This document shows, in pieces, positions 1-12,442 of a stretch of DNA of 64,000 bases. Both the position numbers and the translations under genes were made by a program. Source of the DNA: Hoplostethus atlanticus (Eukaryota > Chordata > Actinopteri > Trachichthyiformes > Trachichthyidae); assembly GCA_034670405.1 (NCBI GenBank), contig JAXDDX010000044.1, positions 1,792,501-1,856,500 of the forward strand, in the 5' to 3' direction. The stretch's first letter is position 1. Every line of letters starts with the position of its first letter. A model generated the notes under the pieces. It did not search any database, was not told where the DNA came from, and saw nothing but the letters and a program-made list of their open reading frames with translations.

Positions 1-900
1 TGAGCCCCACTTAAAAGGCGTCATGGGCTGCTTTCGATTAGGAGGCGGCGGACTGCTTTAGATTTGATGAACAAGAAGTGCATATGCATTCCCCAAAGAA
101 TGTTAATGAAACACATTCCTCCTGGTTTCTCATGGAAACCAGCTTGGATTTAGGGATAAGGAGGTGGAGAGAAATGGGGTCCCCCTATACCCCTCACAAC
201 ATGCGGGAGGGCATAATTCTTGTAAAGAAAAGGGGATGGAAAAGTGTGTGTGTGTGTGTGTGTGTTGTTGAGACACACGGTGACATGGCGGGGTCCCTTG
301 TGTCCAGATGTTCTTATTTGCAGTGACAAATAAAAGAATATACAAAAGTCATGCAAGTGTGATTTGGTACATTTTACACCAGTGAAAAAGCAACAGGGTC
401 CTAATCAAACGTAACACTGATTGACATAAGAGAGGTCATCATTTTAATTCACGTTACTAAATTAATGAACCTATTTGTAGTTATGGGCAGATCAGACGAG
501 AAGGTCCAGAAGGATGGACATTCTTGATGACTTTAAGTGGATGTAGAGGCGGTCCCATTTAGCTCAGTCTGTAGTAGCCGTGGCTGCGGTGTCAGACACC
601 CCGGGTTACCTCTCTCTGACACTCTCCAGAAAGCTCTGCACTTATTTATCCACCTTCATCCATTATTCAGACACAACCGTAGGACTTTCAGGTGGTCCAG
701 TGTTTCACATCTCTGGCTAAGATTACCAGCTGCGTGCTGACCCACTTTCTATTCCAATAGAAGATCGGATAACTGGACTCAACTTGGATTGATTACTGAT
801 AATGGAAGGATGTTTTTACTTACTGGTTTCTTAATCATGATATTGTCACTACTGACTAACTTCAAACCTGCATGACCTTTTGTGTACTGTGAGCAAACTA
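1..900. other. unique sequence, no gene seen
   Basis: Apart from a short GT array this stretch is unique, moderately AT-rich DNA. A tRNA-like phrase (TAGCTCAGT, near 560) hints at an old tRNA-derived SINE head, but the second internal promoter box is not convincing, so it is not called. No open frame has coding character. Confidence 0.5.
244..265. repeat. (GT)11 microsatellite
   Basis: An uninterrupted GT dinucleotide run. It explains the Val/Cys-rich chance frames that cross it. Confidence 0.95.
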
Positions 901-907
901 AACTAAT

Positions 908-1020
908 TCGCTTATTCCTATTCAGGGTCATGTTTTGGGTTTTTTTTGTCCTATCCCAGCATGCATTGGGCAGAAGACAGGGAAACACACTGGATAGGTC
1001 ACCAGTCCATCACAGGGCTA
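908..1020 (+). mobile_element. L2-type LINE 3' tail fragment
   Basis: The order TATCCCAGC, ATTGGGC, ACAGGG, CACCAGTCCATCACAGGGC is the widespread fish repeat phrase found at the 3' end of L2/CR1-type LINEs and of SINEs that borrow that tail. It is preceded by the usual TTATTCCTATTCAGGGTCATG-like segment, with an extra T run in the middle. Only the tail is present, with no coding part, so it is a 5'-truncated, decayed copy. Family placement is from memory of the motif and not from a database search. Confidence 0.6.
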
Positions 1021-1025
1021 CATTA

Positions 1026-2370
1026 AACTAAACTGAATTGAGTCTTTTGATTTTTAACAAGTGTGAACAAAGTAAAATGTTTCATCTGTGTTGATAGTTT
1101 GCAGGTAATGACAAATCCTTACATAACATCAATTTATTGCCAGTAAGCAAGTACTTCAGTATCCAAACAGAAAGGGTGGGAAGGACTATGAAAACCCATT
1201 CATCATACAGTTCATAAAACATCAACCCCTCATTAGATTGGACCACTTGCCAAAATATAACAAGGCTTATGAAGCCTTATTGATAACTAGTAGTGGGCTT
1301 ATTTTAAATCCAACTACTGTGGATGCTGCGTGTCAAAATTCCCCTCTTGCCGCACAGCCTATGTTGCCGTTGGAGACAAGTCAATTACTATCTGGATAGC
1401 ACAGTATGAGTCACTTCCTACATGTATGTGAATTGTAGTTCCCTTTAATTAGAAGAGAATTAATTATTCTGAGTTTGCGTAAGAGAGGATAGTTTATCTT
1501 TTTCGGTCATTAAATCTTATTAGTCATGCAATTCAAGCTGTGCCTCCGAGCCAAACGTCTAATTTGTACGGAGACTTCTCACACACTGTCTTTCTATTCG
1601 TCGGCAAACATGGACAGTTCAGTAAAGTGACACCGGATCTGTATGGGCAGTTTAAGGAGGCAAACAAATGGGATTTTAAAAAAAGGAACTTCTCCATTTA
1701 CACAGATACTTGAGGAGAATATGTCTCATCAAAGTGTAGATTTTGATTTATTTGCTTGAGCTAGTCTATGTAGACCAATAGAAAGCATTATTTTTAGTAT
1801 TGACACAGTATGTATAAGTGAATATGGATGCATGGTCTGTCCGTTAGTCCTATATGGAGCCGTCATGTTTGAATAACGGCAACAGTATTTGCATTAGGCT
1901 GCTCTGCATCCAAAGAAGAAGTGTGTTTTCATTCTAGACAATCACGGAGGCTCCTATCCTACGCAGATGAGACACTTTGCCAATTAATGAATAATGCTAT
2001 TGGTTGAAATAGGCTTGACATTTAAACATTACCATTGACAAATGCAATGTTGCGCCAGAATTATTGACCTAGTCTGATTATTTTTGTTACATCTTTTCCG
2101 TTTCATTAACCTTTTTTTCCGCGGCGGATGTGTAGTCAATCCCTAATGTGCTACTAGGCCCTTTACACATCAATCATGTGATCATTTACACAGTGTGCCC
2201 GGATCATAATTTTATTTACCATGGTCACTATAATGCTATATTGATTGCCAAACCATTAGCATTTATACAACCATCAATAGTGGAAAGTAGTTCTCATTCT
2301 GGTTGCTGCTCTGCTATGCCGTGTGCTAGCAGGCTATAAATGGCTATGTTATTGAAAATTCCTTTTTCCT
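1026..2370. other. unique AT-rich non-coding stretch
   Basis: Complex, non-repetitive, AT-rich DNA with many TAATTA-type homeodomain cores and no coding-like frame. It could include conserved non-coding elements, but this cannot be judged without alignment. Confidence 0.4.
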
Positions 2371-2375
2371 TTCAG

Positions 2376-2441
2376 TGCAGAGGGGGGAAGAGCCTGGCCA
2401 GATCTCTATTAGCAGCCTGGGATTTTCTCCCATGTGTCACG
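2376..2441 (+). other. candidate internal exon
   Basis: A good acceptor (CCTTTTTCCTTTCAG) and a consensus donor (GTGAGTGTA) bracket 66 bp, a multiple of three. Two of three frames are open across it; one translates with the string KSLARSLLAAWDFLPCVT. An alternative acceptor AG lies 5 bp downstream. I recognise no protein family. Splice-like pairs of this quality also occur by chance in 64 kb, so this is a lead rather than a gene call. Confidence 0.22.
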
Positions 2442-2734
2442 GTGAGTGTAATTGCAATGTCACACTTCAAGGACTTCATGTGGGTGGATGGGTGGTCTAC
2501 CACTAGAGAGAGAACTATAGTCAAAATACCAATTAATGAAGGGCAGAGAAATATGACCTGAGCTGCTTCAGGTCCAAACCTACCAATGAGTGAGCCTGTC
2601 GATTGAAATTGTATCCCATCAGCCCTTGGTCGTGGGTCAGCGCTCAGTGTCAATGCTGGCAGATTACGCTTCCCCTCTCACAGGATTCTGCTCATGCCCT
2701 TGAGCACACATCCAGGAGTTCATCCCGTACTTAC

Positions 2735-2755
2735 TTCATGTCTATGAATTCACAG
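2735..2755 (-). other. candidate 21-nt microexon, minus strand
   Basis: Read on the minus strand, a strong pyrimidine tract ending in TCTCTCTAAAG precedes 21 bp, followed by the near-perfect donor GTAAGTAC. One frame is open (C-E-F-I-D-M). Both signals are above average for the window and the length is typical of vertebrate microexons. It has no neighbouring minus-strand exon that I can support. Confidence 0.18.
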
Positions 2756-3038
2756 CTTTAGAGAGAAAATGAAAATGAGCTCTTCAGCATTCCTTTGTAC
2801 TATCACCATCCAAACCGCCAAGTCAAGCTGTACCTTCACTTTTTTTTTTTACTGTTACAGGGGTCAACCAAGAAAATGTATTCCTCTTCTCCAATTATGT
2901 TTAACACCGTGCAAAGGCAGAACCACGCCGCTTACACCGCAAGCTCCGGAGTGAACCTGTCCGTGGTCTTCTTAACTGTCTCTTGTGATGGTCAGCTCCA
3001 GCATCGTGTTGTTGCTGTGTGTAGCCCCCTGGGGGTAG

Positions 3039-3041
<3 letters not shown>

Positions 3042-3088
<47 letters not shown>
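3042..3088. repeat. (GT)23 microsatellite
   Basis: A pure GT array of 47 bp. It lies 180 bp after a pyrimidine-AG (2881 region: TTTTACTGTTACAG) that opens a frame into the array, which shows that the frame is not coding. Confidence 0.95.
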
Positions 3089-3089
<1 letters not shown>

Positions 3090-3092
<3 letters not shown>

Positions 3093-6000
3093 GGTCTTGG
3101 GAGTGCCCAGGCACAGTGGAGACTCACATACTGACCACACATGTGAGCCCTGAGGGATGGCACGTCCCAACCTTGGTGAGCACACAACCCACCGCTGCCA
3201 GAATTAATTACCACAGCGGGCCGTGACCTTGCCTCGCCAGCCCTGGCCCCGGCACCATTTGGAGATAAGTCGCCCATTTGCACGTGGCGCCAAGTGAACC
3301 TCAGATATGGAGTCTGCTTTATGTAAATGGACTGGCAGGGCTCTGCGGAGCGCCTGGGAGGGGAGGCCCGCTGTGTGGATTCATTGCCATGCAACAGATC
3401 CCTGTAAATAAAGACACGGAGCCAAGAAAGCATCCAGTCACAATGAAACGGAAAAAAAAAAAAAATTTTCCTCCTTGTTAGTTGATTCTCCACATCATAA
3501 CTGACACCTATTTCATGATGAATGCCAAAAAAAAAAAAACACAAAATATTTTTATATCAAAATTCATTTGACCTAAAAATGAAACTAATAATACCATCAC
3601 AGATTTTTGAACAACCCCCCCTCTGCCCCCCCACCATATAAAACCTGCAGCTACACAACTTTCAAAGTGGCAACGAGGTACGGTGGTGAATTTTTGGTTG
3701 CTCACCCCCTAAGACACCATGGTTGAGTCCTTCACGGTGGATTGATTCACTCACTACACCAAGTATGCAATGGGCTTAACATCTCTTTCCATGGTTGTTC
3801 TGGTCCAACCCATCCACTAGTGAACAGTCCCTCCACGCGTTATGTCGCACCCCAACATCCTGTTTCAACCGGAAATACATTGAATTATGGACACCATCGA
3901 AATGCTGTTTCCTTCCTTCCTTGTGAAATTCTTTTTTTTCCCCTTTTTTTTTTGATGACATCTTAGGTGGAAATGCGGTCATTGCTGTGGTGTTTCTGCA
4001 CTGCAATCACTTATCAACTAAACAGTGTAGCCAGTACTGTGTTATCTTTTTACTCGGATTTTCAGTTGATGAAGTTTCTGTAGGTACCGACCTTGTTTTT
4101 ATCGCTGGTTATACTAACTAGTTCCTCTGTTTATGCCAAACAAAGCTGTGTTGCTGCTGCTGGAAACATAAAACGCATCACTTCCTGTTTGCCAGAGGAT
4201 TCTTGCCTGGTAACTGGCTATAGCTTGATTTACTATTGTGTCACTACTGTGTCATATCAATTGTCACTGATTATAATTTTAAGTCTTTCATTTATAAGTT
4301 AACATTTCAGTCATACTTGTGGATAAATCATGCTGGGATTTGAAAATAGCTTTTCAATTTTTTTTGACAGTCTATTGACACTAACACAAATGACACGTTT
4401 GATAATATGTTGTCAGATAGCTTTCATTAACTTGTGAGTTCTCGGTGAAAATGAATTTGTTAGCAAAGGGTCTGATTTCTCCCCTCCGCTTCTACCAGCT
4501 GGGTCCCATTTCGACACGAAATCAGAGCCTCCTCAGGGTCCACTATGAGGACTGTAGCTCCAGCCAGTTATCAAAACACAGCATGGAATCCACTTAAGCC
4601 GCTTCAGCTTCACTCTTCACAATGTCACCTCACGCAAAAATAAAGGTACATTTAATAGACCGTGGTTAAGCAAGTTGGATGCAAACGAGATGATGAAAGG
4701 GGAAGTAATATTGTTTTATCCTTCCTGGATTCGAGGCTGTGATCACATAAGCAGGCTGTTGTTGAAAACTAATAGGTATCTATTTCAGTTGTTTGCTGTG
4801 TGCAGAAAGACCTGAACAGAGTTTAATAAGATCTGAAATAAATAATTTTGCATCATCGTTTACATTGTTTGTATCGTTCTGAGGTTTAATGAACCTTTGG
4901 GATGTCATGCTGCTCGGATCATAAAATTGTAATCTCATTTTCATTGATAATGAGCTCCTATTTTATTTGTTTTGTTATAGATTATAGATAATACTCATGT
5001 GTGTGAATCCTCTACATTGAATACATCTCGCATGAGATTGGAATAATTATTATGTGAACAATTAACCACACATTTCCTGAACAAACAGGGATATGCTTCC
5101 CATATTATTCTGTATTTTTCTACACATTTCCACATATCCAGGTCACGGCGACAATTCACAAGAATGCACCATCTGATGATTATGTCTAATTAAGTTCAAT
5201 GTCACTTCCAGGCTATGTACAGTATTTCCACGCCACACACACACACTGCAAGAATGACTGAACCATTATGGCAGCAGCATCTGACGTTAATGCCGGGAAG
5301 AATTAGTCTTTAACGACGCTGTAATGTCATTAATAGAGGGGATTTTACTTACATGAAGGAAACCTGCCTCCACTTTGAGACACCCCGAGTATTTGGCTCA
5401 CTCCATGTAGGCGAGGTGCGACAGATACTGTACTTAGACCTATAAATGATGCATTAACAATAGCAATAACTGTACACGACTCATGCCTGGAAGGAGGCCA
5501 CGAAATGATTCAGAAACAACAGCATAGAGATCAAGACCGAGGTGGGATCCTGTCTTTGGAGCCTAAATTTGAAGATTGTCTGTGGCGATGATTTATTGAG
5601 GCCAGTGACAGTCTCACTGGTGTAAGTGTGTGGGATGAGACCTCGTGCTATCTTTACCCTTACCTCCACCTCTGCCCATCTCTCCCTTCCCCTCTCACTC
5701 TCCTCTATTTATGGAGCACTGCAGTGTATATGGCAGTTCAGTACTGGACTGCAGCCCACGGGGGACCCTTCTCAATCTGACCAACATGTGCCTCGGCAGC
5801 CTCTACTGAAGAAAAAGGCAGCAGGAAAGATTATAGGAAGAAAGGAACGTGGCCTATTCACCCCGCACTGGTGGTAAATGACTGGAAACAGTAAACCCAC
5901 ATGTACAACATACAGACAGATGTGTATGCAGGGTGTAAAATGCCGCACGACTCCCCATGTCTTTGTTTTCTTCCCCCGCTGAAAAGCCGTGCAGTCTGAG

Positions 6001-6870
6001 ACAAATTGCTGCGTGGCATTAGCACTACAGTGAAGGATGAAAGTGCACCGAGCAAGGCAAACAAGCATCCCATTACAACTGCCACTTAGCAACAAACACA
6101 TCTATTACAGCGGCTGAGCAAGGCTGGAGGTGAGCCTGCACACACCTCCAACAAGCTGCTATCCAGGGCAATGAGATTCAGGATAAACTACACTGGGAAT
6201 TTCAACTAGAATGAAAAGGAGAAAACAAATGGTCTCCCAGTTCCTTCTCACCAAGGAATCAAGGGGCTATAGCCCACTGTTTACATACTTGAAGAAAGAG
6301 TCTCTTCATCAGCCGATGTTTTATGATTTTTCTGCAGCGCTGTTGAAGCCGGCACCAGTCCCATTTCCAGCATCATTTTTTACTGTGGACATAAGCATGA
6401 CATCACTTCCACAGAGACGGGCTGCTCGATTCATTGGTTCCACTGCATCATAGTGATTAATGGAGGTCTTAATACACTGGGCTACCTGATACAGTTAGCT
6501 TCCTGCCTTTCTCTTTGTATGCTAGCTCAGATAGTGCTCTTTTCTCCTTCACTGTCTCCTGCTACCCACAGGTTCATCCCCAAGGGCTGCACCTTACACT
6601 GTGATGTGTGTCATATCAATTCCCAGACAAAGATGCATAATTCCCTCTTTTTTTTGAACCACACTAATTACTCTGGTGCAAATCCTGACTGCTGTTGTCA
6701 TGGTAATTGCCTTTCGGGGGTTACGGCGCCACTAATACTCAAGTGACTGTTGCCGAGAGTGAGGGAAAAAGAGAGGAAGTTGGGATAAGATTGCTAAGGA
6801 GGCAGACATTCATTGTGATCACTCATTGTGTGCCAACATATTTCATGTTTTATCTTGTTTCATGGCGTGT
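3090..6870. other. unique non-coding stretch
   Basis: Mostly unique, with poly-A runs near 3455 and 3528, C-rich runs near 3615-3635 and a short CA run at 5235. Splice-like pieces (for example AAACACATCTATTACAG near 6110 followed by GGAG|GTGAGCC) have no supporting context. No gene is supported. Confidence 0.4.
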
Positions 6871-6881
6871 ACTACTGGCAG

Positions 6882-6954
6882 TTTACCTTGACTCGAAATG
6901 ATCTGACCATGGTGCTGCTCTCCGCGGCGGTGCCAGAAAATGAATTTGATGTGG
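6882..6954 (+). other. candidate exon with a strong Kozak ATG
   Basis: GACCATGG at 6909 starts the frame MVLLSAAVPENEFDV, which runs straight into the donor GTGAGTGG (GT at 6955). An AG at 6880-6881 could be an acceptor, and the same frame is open from it (73 bp in all), but its pyrimidine tract is weak. It could therefore be either an internal exon or a first coding exon. GC content rises locally (CTCCGCGGCGG). The protein is not recognised. Confidence 0.2.
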
Positions 6955-7059
6955 GTGAGTGGGGATAAGTATTCTTTCAGCACTGAGCAGAGTGCCAGAG
7001 GTCCCCAGCATTGAGACCTGCTCTCCGCCGTTTATCCACCGCATTAAATGGATGTGTTG

Positions 7060-10030
7060 GGTTCAAGGAGGGGTCAGGGAAATACAGGGGACAACATATG
7101 TCAAACAATACATATAGGAAGAGAAAAGTAGGATCATAAAAAGCCTTTTATCGTTCGACAACCTGGCCTCCCAGCGGAGAAAAAAAAGAGAAAAGCCCGA
7201 TGGATTGAAGGGCTTGATCATCATTATGGAACAACAAGAGGCACCTCTGACAGTTGGCACCGATATAATGCTCAAATGAGAATGGTTTAGCTTCTCCAAG
7301 GTCTTAAGGTTCAGCTCCTCTATGTGTGTTGTGTGTGTGTGTGAGTGTGTATGTCTGAGTATGTGCTTTGGCTTTTGCAGTGCCCTTAGGATGTCCTTGT
7401 GCAGTGTCGAGTGTCCTGCTATACACCATAGAAGCATGACTGGCTTTCTGCTGTACCGCGGTGTTATTTACACACTTGATCCCAATAATTCTCCTAATAT
7501 GACCTTAATTAACGGGTATCGTCTCCTTTGTTCGGTTAGTTTAGTTTAATGTGTATTATATTTCATATTGAGGTGGATTAGTGCTAGTGCACAGTTGAAA
7601 TAGAGAATAGATTTTTTCACCTTTCATTGAAGGACACTACAAATTAAAATGATTCTTGCAGCTAAATCCAAACCTGAGCACATGGCAGTAATAGGTGTAT
7701 TTTTACAATACACATACTAAGTACAGGCTAATTCAATGTTAGTTTGAATTGTGAAGAATCTGTTTACCGATCACTTCTAAACAGAGAAGATGCACCACGA
7801 TACACAGCACTCTAATACTACTAAATGCTTTATGACTGGTGCAACTACTGCAAAATAATTGCAATCACTTCTTGCCCGATGCTGTAATGATGTAATCATG
7901 TTCTATGGTAACACTTGAAATTGTTGTTGTGTTCATTTTAGCAGTACATCAGATGTTTTGTGAACTGGGTGTAAAATATGAAGAAGGCATGTTGTGTTTT
8001 TGCACATTTTGACCGGAAACATATAAACTATGTTCATACTGTTATATCATTAGTATTCATTAGAGTGAGGGAATGATTTCTGAGGATGAAATGTTACATA
8101 GCACACATAATCCCATATGAAGAGATTATGATTAAGTGCTTAAGTACAGATTGCGTATGCTGCTGCATGTACATATTTGACATATCTCTAACCCTGTGGA
8201 GGCAAATCACCACAATACAGTGTGGGGGCAAAACACGCTAGTGCATTAGCTTGCTAGTAGCTGACGACAACCAAATAAAAGAGGTTCCTCTTCAGACGGC
8301 ACCGGTTATTCTAAAGAATACTCCCAAAAAACATATTTAATCAATCACTTCATTGTGTCGACTTGATAGCCTTCTTCAGGAAAAGCCCATTAGCTTGAAC
8401 CGCTGATGTGAGTATTTGTTCTTCTTTTTCTTACAATGTGCCTAGCACCTGCTAAACACTGTAGATGGTGGATGGTTCATTTTTACTGAGGATATTATTT
8501 CTGACATTTACGAGTTCGGTTGTAGATGTAATGGAATAATCACCACCATCATCCTCTTGAGATGTGAAATTCTAGGATTGCATTCACAGCTCATGAATGT
8601 TTTGACAATGCGGTAGAAATAGAGGCCAAAAGGAGTTGCAGCCTTCACAACTGCCTAAGCTATCTCTCACTCCACGTTTTTCAGATTAATTCAAAGCATC
8701 CCACTGCCTGGGAAATGACAACACTGTGGAGACAGCCTGAAGTTACACTTTGATGGACACAGTGGTCTATCTCTGCCGTTGACTTCAGTGGTGAAATTGT
8801 GACCCCCTGGTCATTTTGGTGGGGCCTTATCAGCGCTGGCCAAACGCAGGGAGTCTGATGGAAGGACTAAGGAGATGATTTGTGGACAGTCTAGCACACT
8901 AATGCTCTGCATGCTGTCCACATTGTGGCTGCAGAATACATTGTGGAAATGGGTTGGTGGACTCGCATCCAATTTGATAAGGCAGAGATTGAAAACAGAA
9001 AAATGTTCTGCTGCTGTCGGACGAGAAACCCTACTAAACATTTTGATTATTTTTCAATGAAAACACTGTTAACATGAAAGAAATCATTAGCACAATGTTT
9101 TAGCATAGCAACAGTATTTGAGCGACACCTCAAAAAGAAACGTCTGTTCAGTGTGTGATCCTACCTAACAGAGAAAATCCACTGAGCACAACCTTTTGAA
9201 GCAGGGGATCCTCAACCCTACCTAACTCCTTGAATCAGTGGCAGAAAATCTATATCCTCTTAAAGAGGAGGAGTCACATCAGATAATAGATATATGAAAT
9301 CCATCTTGTTTCTGAACTCTTATCCATTGTAGGAAACAGATCAATGGAAAAGCCTCTCCTTGAATTGCGAACAGTAACACTAACTATGGGCCTGATAAAA
9401 GCAGTGGAGGTAATACAGTCAAACCGATCCTGGCATGGACGAAGGCATAAAGTCACGTGTTAAATATCTCAAGGTATTTCAACAAGATTACCTGAAGATC
9501 TTGAAGGCCATCCAGTGTGATACAAGCTGTAGTATTCTATGCCAGTCATAAGGAGCCCTTTGTTTTACATGAGTGAAATTGTTTCCTGTGTATATTTTTG
9601 ACTTTCCTTGCAAATGTAATCAAATACATGTTGAGTGCATGTTTGTAAGCGGAGTCTACAGAGCTATGCAGGCAAGTGCCTGAGAGCCTTGTTGCACTCT
9701 CTTTCGACATGTCAGGTGCCGTGTTTGTGCAGCCTGTTGCCCGGCAACCCCTGCCAAACAGACTGGTGGATGAGGAAAGCTGTAAAGCAGCAGAGGTAGA
9801 TGCTGTCATGAGTATATGTGTCTGTATATGTGTGTATCGGAGTGTGTCTGCAGATTAGTGTTGCCCTCCATGGGGCTTTACAAGCTGACCATTCAAACTC
9901 TATAAATAAATAAATAATAGGAAAGTGCATAAAAAGGTCAAGCTGTTTGGTTATTTTTGCATTTCCTCCCTTTAAATAATGTTCTGGAAGACTATTGTAG
10001 GAATCAATACAATCAGTGCAATTTAGGATG
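7060..10030. other. unique AT-rich non-coding stretch
   Basis: Complex AT-rich sequence with a short imperfect GT run at 7322-7352 and no coding-like frame. It contains one perfect X-box palindrome, which is listed separately. Confidence 0.4.
9736..9748. promoter_or_regulatory. RFX X-box palindrome
   Basis: GTTGCCCGGCAAC is a perfect inverted repeat of the RFX half-site GTTGC around a 3-bp spacer. RFX factors bind such boxes at ciliary and other genes. No promoter is evident beside it, so an enhancer role or chance occurrence are both open. Confidence 0.4.
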
Positions 10031-10034
10031 GTGT

Positions 10035-10485
10035 AAAGGAAAATCCCACTGTAAAACACTTTAACACTGTCACAAAAAACAGAGAATGTCAACGTACCTT
10101 GCATTTCTGGGCCCATTTTGTAGTTTGGTAGTGTATTTTACCACCGGATAACTGGTAGATGACGTGACTGTCACATTGAGATATTTCAATGCAAACATCA
10201 GAATTTAGTGTCAGCCCCTAAGAATTAAAGCACAAGGGTTTCTTTCTAGACTCAGCATTTTTCATCGACGTTCAACAATCTTACAGGGAGAAATCCATTG
10301 TAGAAGAGATACTCATTTCTCCACTGACAGGAGCCTCAATAGACCATAATGCAATGCAGCCACAAGACATGTTGCGCTTTGTGCAAGGCATGAGAAACCT
10401 CTGGCTCCACTGTCGCTATTGCTCTCTCCACCTACATGTGTAACCCACAGCTAAATGCAACAAGTTCAGGCCCATTCTCTGGTTG
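10035..10485 (+). mobile_element. TTAA-type DNA element, copy A, left part
   Basis: This shares with 43652-43960 the ordered segments GGAAAATCCC/GGAAGAATTCCCCC, CTTCTGGGCCCATTTTGTA, CAATAGACC, AATGCAATGCAGCCACAAG, CATGTTGCG, GCTCTCTCCACCT and ATGCAACAAGTTCAGGC. It is a second copy of the same interspersed family in the same orientation. The middle differs: this copy has about 140 bp where the other has a T-rich stretch. No open frame for a transposase is seen, so it is non-autonomous. Confidence 0.7.
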
Positions 10486-11517
10486 GTCTGGATAGTCCCT
10501 CTAAACTCAGTCCCCCATTGAGATATGAATTACTGAGGAATGTAATTCATAGGGTATCTGCACTGACATTCTGTGTTGCCTGTAAAGAAGATTCTTTCTT
10601 TTCACTGTGATGTAGCAGGGAGAATGATGGGAAATTATACAGAGGTGCTAAATATCAAGTCCAAGAATGCCAAGTCGATACTTGTGTCCTTGTGGAGACA
10701 AAGTTATTCTCAAGTTGTCTTGGAGAGACCAAACTTCTCATGAAAACGGGAAAAGACAAACATCTTTACAGTTTGAGATGGGCTGTGTGTTTGACGTTGT
10801 GTGCACGATCAATTAAGATGCACAGCTGTTCATGTTCCCATCTGTTTCAAGCAGCTCTGTACTATAGATTATAGCACTCACTATCCGATGCATCCTAAAT
10901 TGGCAGGTAAACTTCATCTTTATCCGTCCTCCATCCTTGCATTCTTTTGTTTTGGAACTGTGCTTCCATCTTCGATACCAGTTAGATATTATGTCAAATG
11001 TATCATGGAGGACACAAGAATGGACAAAAATGCAAAAAAAAAAAGGGAGGCAGGGAGGTTGCAAAACTGCCCAAGTTAGATAAATTCATAGGCAAGCCTT
11101 CATCAGGTCCACCTGTCACTGGGGAGGAGCAGAGGGACATTTTGAAGCTGATGCTAGTGATTGTGGCATCGCCCTACCACCTGCTGCACTGACTACAAGC
11201 CCTCAGTCTGAGGGTAGAAGGTTCACAGTCAGTTTGCCTGCCAAATAATAGTTTCTTATGCTATTAAACAGACACTGTTTCAACAACCTAGCAATGAATT
11301 ACAGTCAAGTTAGTGCTACTGCCGTCCAATTAGCTATCTAGCTCTATCACGCTAATGTTAGCTAGCTAGAATAAATTGATGCTACGTAGGCTGTTTGTGG
11401 ATGCACAGGATTTTAATCTATGATTTTCTCACATTTACCTTGTTGCAGGGGTAATGATGCATGCAGCATAGTGGGTCCATAGCAATTCCTGCACCTGGGC
11501 CCTTGGGATTATGCCAG
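10486..11517. other. about 1 kb extra DNA inside transposon copy A
   Basis: The two halves of copy A are contiguous in the copy at 43.65 kb but are separated here by about 1 kb. The segment is non-coding, has a poly-A run near 11035, a GCTAATGTTAGCTAGCTAG phrase near 11350 and no clear terminal repeats. It is either a nested insertion in this copy or sequence deleted from the other. Confidence 0.45.
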
Positions 11518-11672
11518 TGGGATTGTCGAAAGTCATTCTGGGAAATGTAGGAAATCACTACTGGAAGTAGAAGTGGACGAGGCTTACCTTGAAATGCTTG
11601 AAATATATACAGCATACATACTCTTACACAGATATACAGTGTACGAGTATCTGATGGTGGAGTTTTGCTTTG
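11518..11672 (+). mobile_element. TTAA-type DNA element, copy A, right part
   Basis: TTGTCGAAAGTCATTCTGGG followed by AAATGTAGGAAATCACTA is shared almost base for base with 43960-43995. The decayed right end (GGTGGAGTTTTGCTTTGAA) lines up with the intact end GTGGGGAATTTTCCCTTAA of the other copy. Confidence 0.65.
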
Positions 11673-12420
11673 AATTCATTTCCAGTTTCAGGTTTTATTG
11701 ACTAAAGAATGATCAGGTGTGTCCATGCCTGTTGTAGAGCTAAACTGGTCAAATTAACATAAGAGGGTATCAATCAACTAAGCTCCTTTGATGAAAAAGT
11801 AACTGAAGAGATTCGTCGTGACCTTAAAAAACAAGTGACATTTTCCAGTCGAGGAGCCGGAACCCATCCTCTAAGATAAAGAGAGTATCTTACTTAAATG
11901 TCACAGCGCCAGACAGAACTACTTCTGATATTGTTGAGGAACTGCTGTCCTGGTGAGCTGCCTTTTTTTTTTTTCTCTATCAGTCCATGTGAAACTACAA
12001 GGCAATTTGCTGTGGTATCTCATTAAGTCCTGTAATGCCTTGCTAATAATTAAACTCTCACATTTAGCTGAAAATGATTCTGCCGAGTATATCGCAAGCC
12101 GGGGATTCTGACAAACACAGTAAGTCATGCTTTGACTATAATTGACTTTTCACTCTGCCCTGGGGTTACAGGAGAATAATGGGGCTGGAAATAGCTAGTT
12201 AACCTTCTGTCAGGTAATACATAAAAGGAAAACAAAAAAAAAGTCTTCATAGCAATATACATAACCTGCTCTCTGAGAGGAACAGAGGGATGTCAAGGTG
12301 GGAATTGTTACACTAAGTGATTTTATTAAGTGGGACACCCACTGTGAGCTCAATCTGCCATGCAGGGATTGTTTGACGCAAATTATACATAATTCCTGGT
12401 GCATGACAAAACATCTATAA

Positions 12421-12442
12421 CACACACACACACACACACACA
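12421..12442. repeat. (CA)11 microsatellite
   Basis: Pure CA dinucleotide run. Confidence 0.95.

Noticed and set aside
551..640. tRNA-like head (TAGCTCAGT) suggesting a tRNA gene or SINE
   Set aside because: The B-box equivalent (GGGTTACC) departs from GGTTCGAATC and no cloverleaf can be folded with confidence.
2795..3226. 143-codon frame after a pyrimidine-AG, reading GSTKKMYSSSPIMFNTV
   Set aside because: It passes through a 47-bp GT array and has no usable donor before it, although the first 45 codons look protein-like.
8380..8410. Plus-strand piece between CTTCTTCAG and GAT|GTGAGTATT
   Set aside because: All three frames contain a stop within 28 bp.
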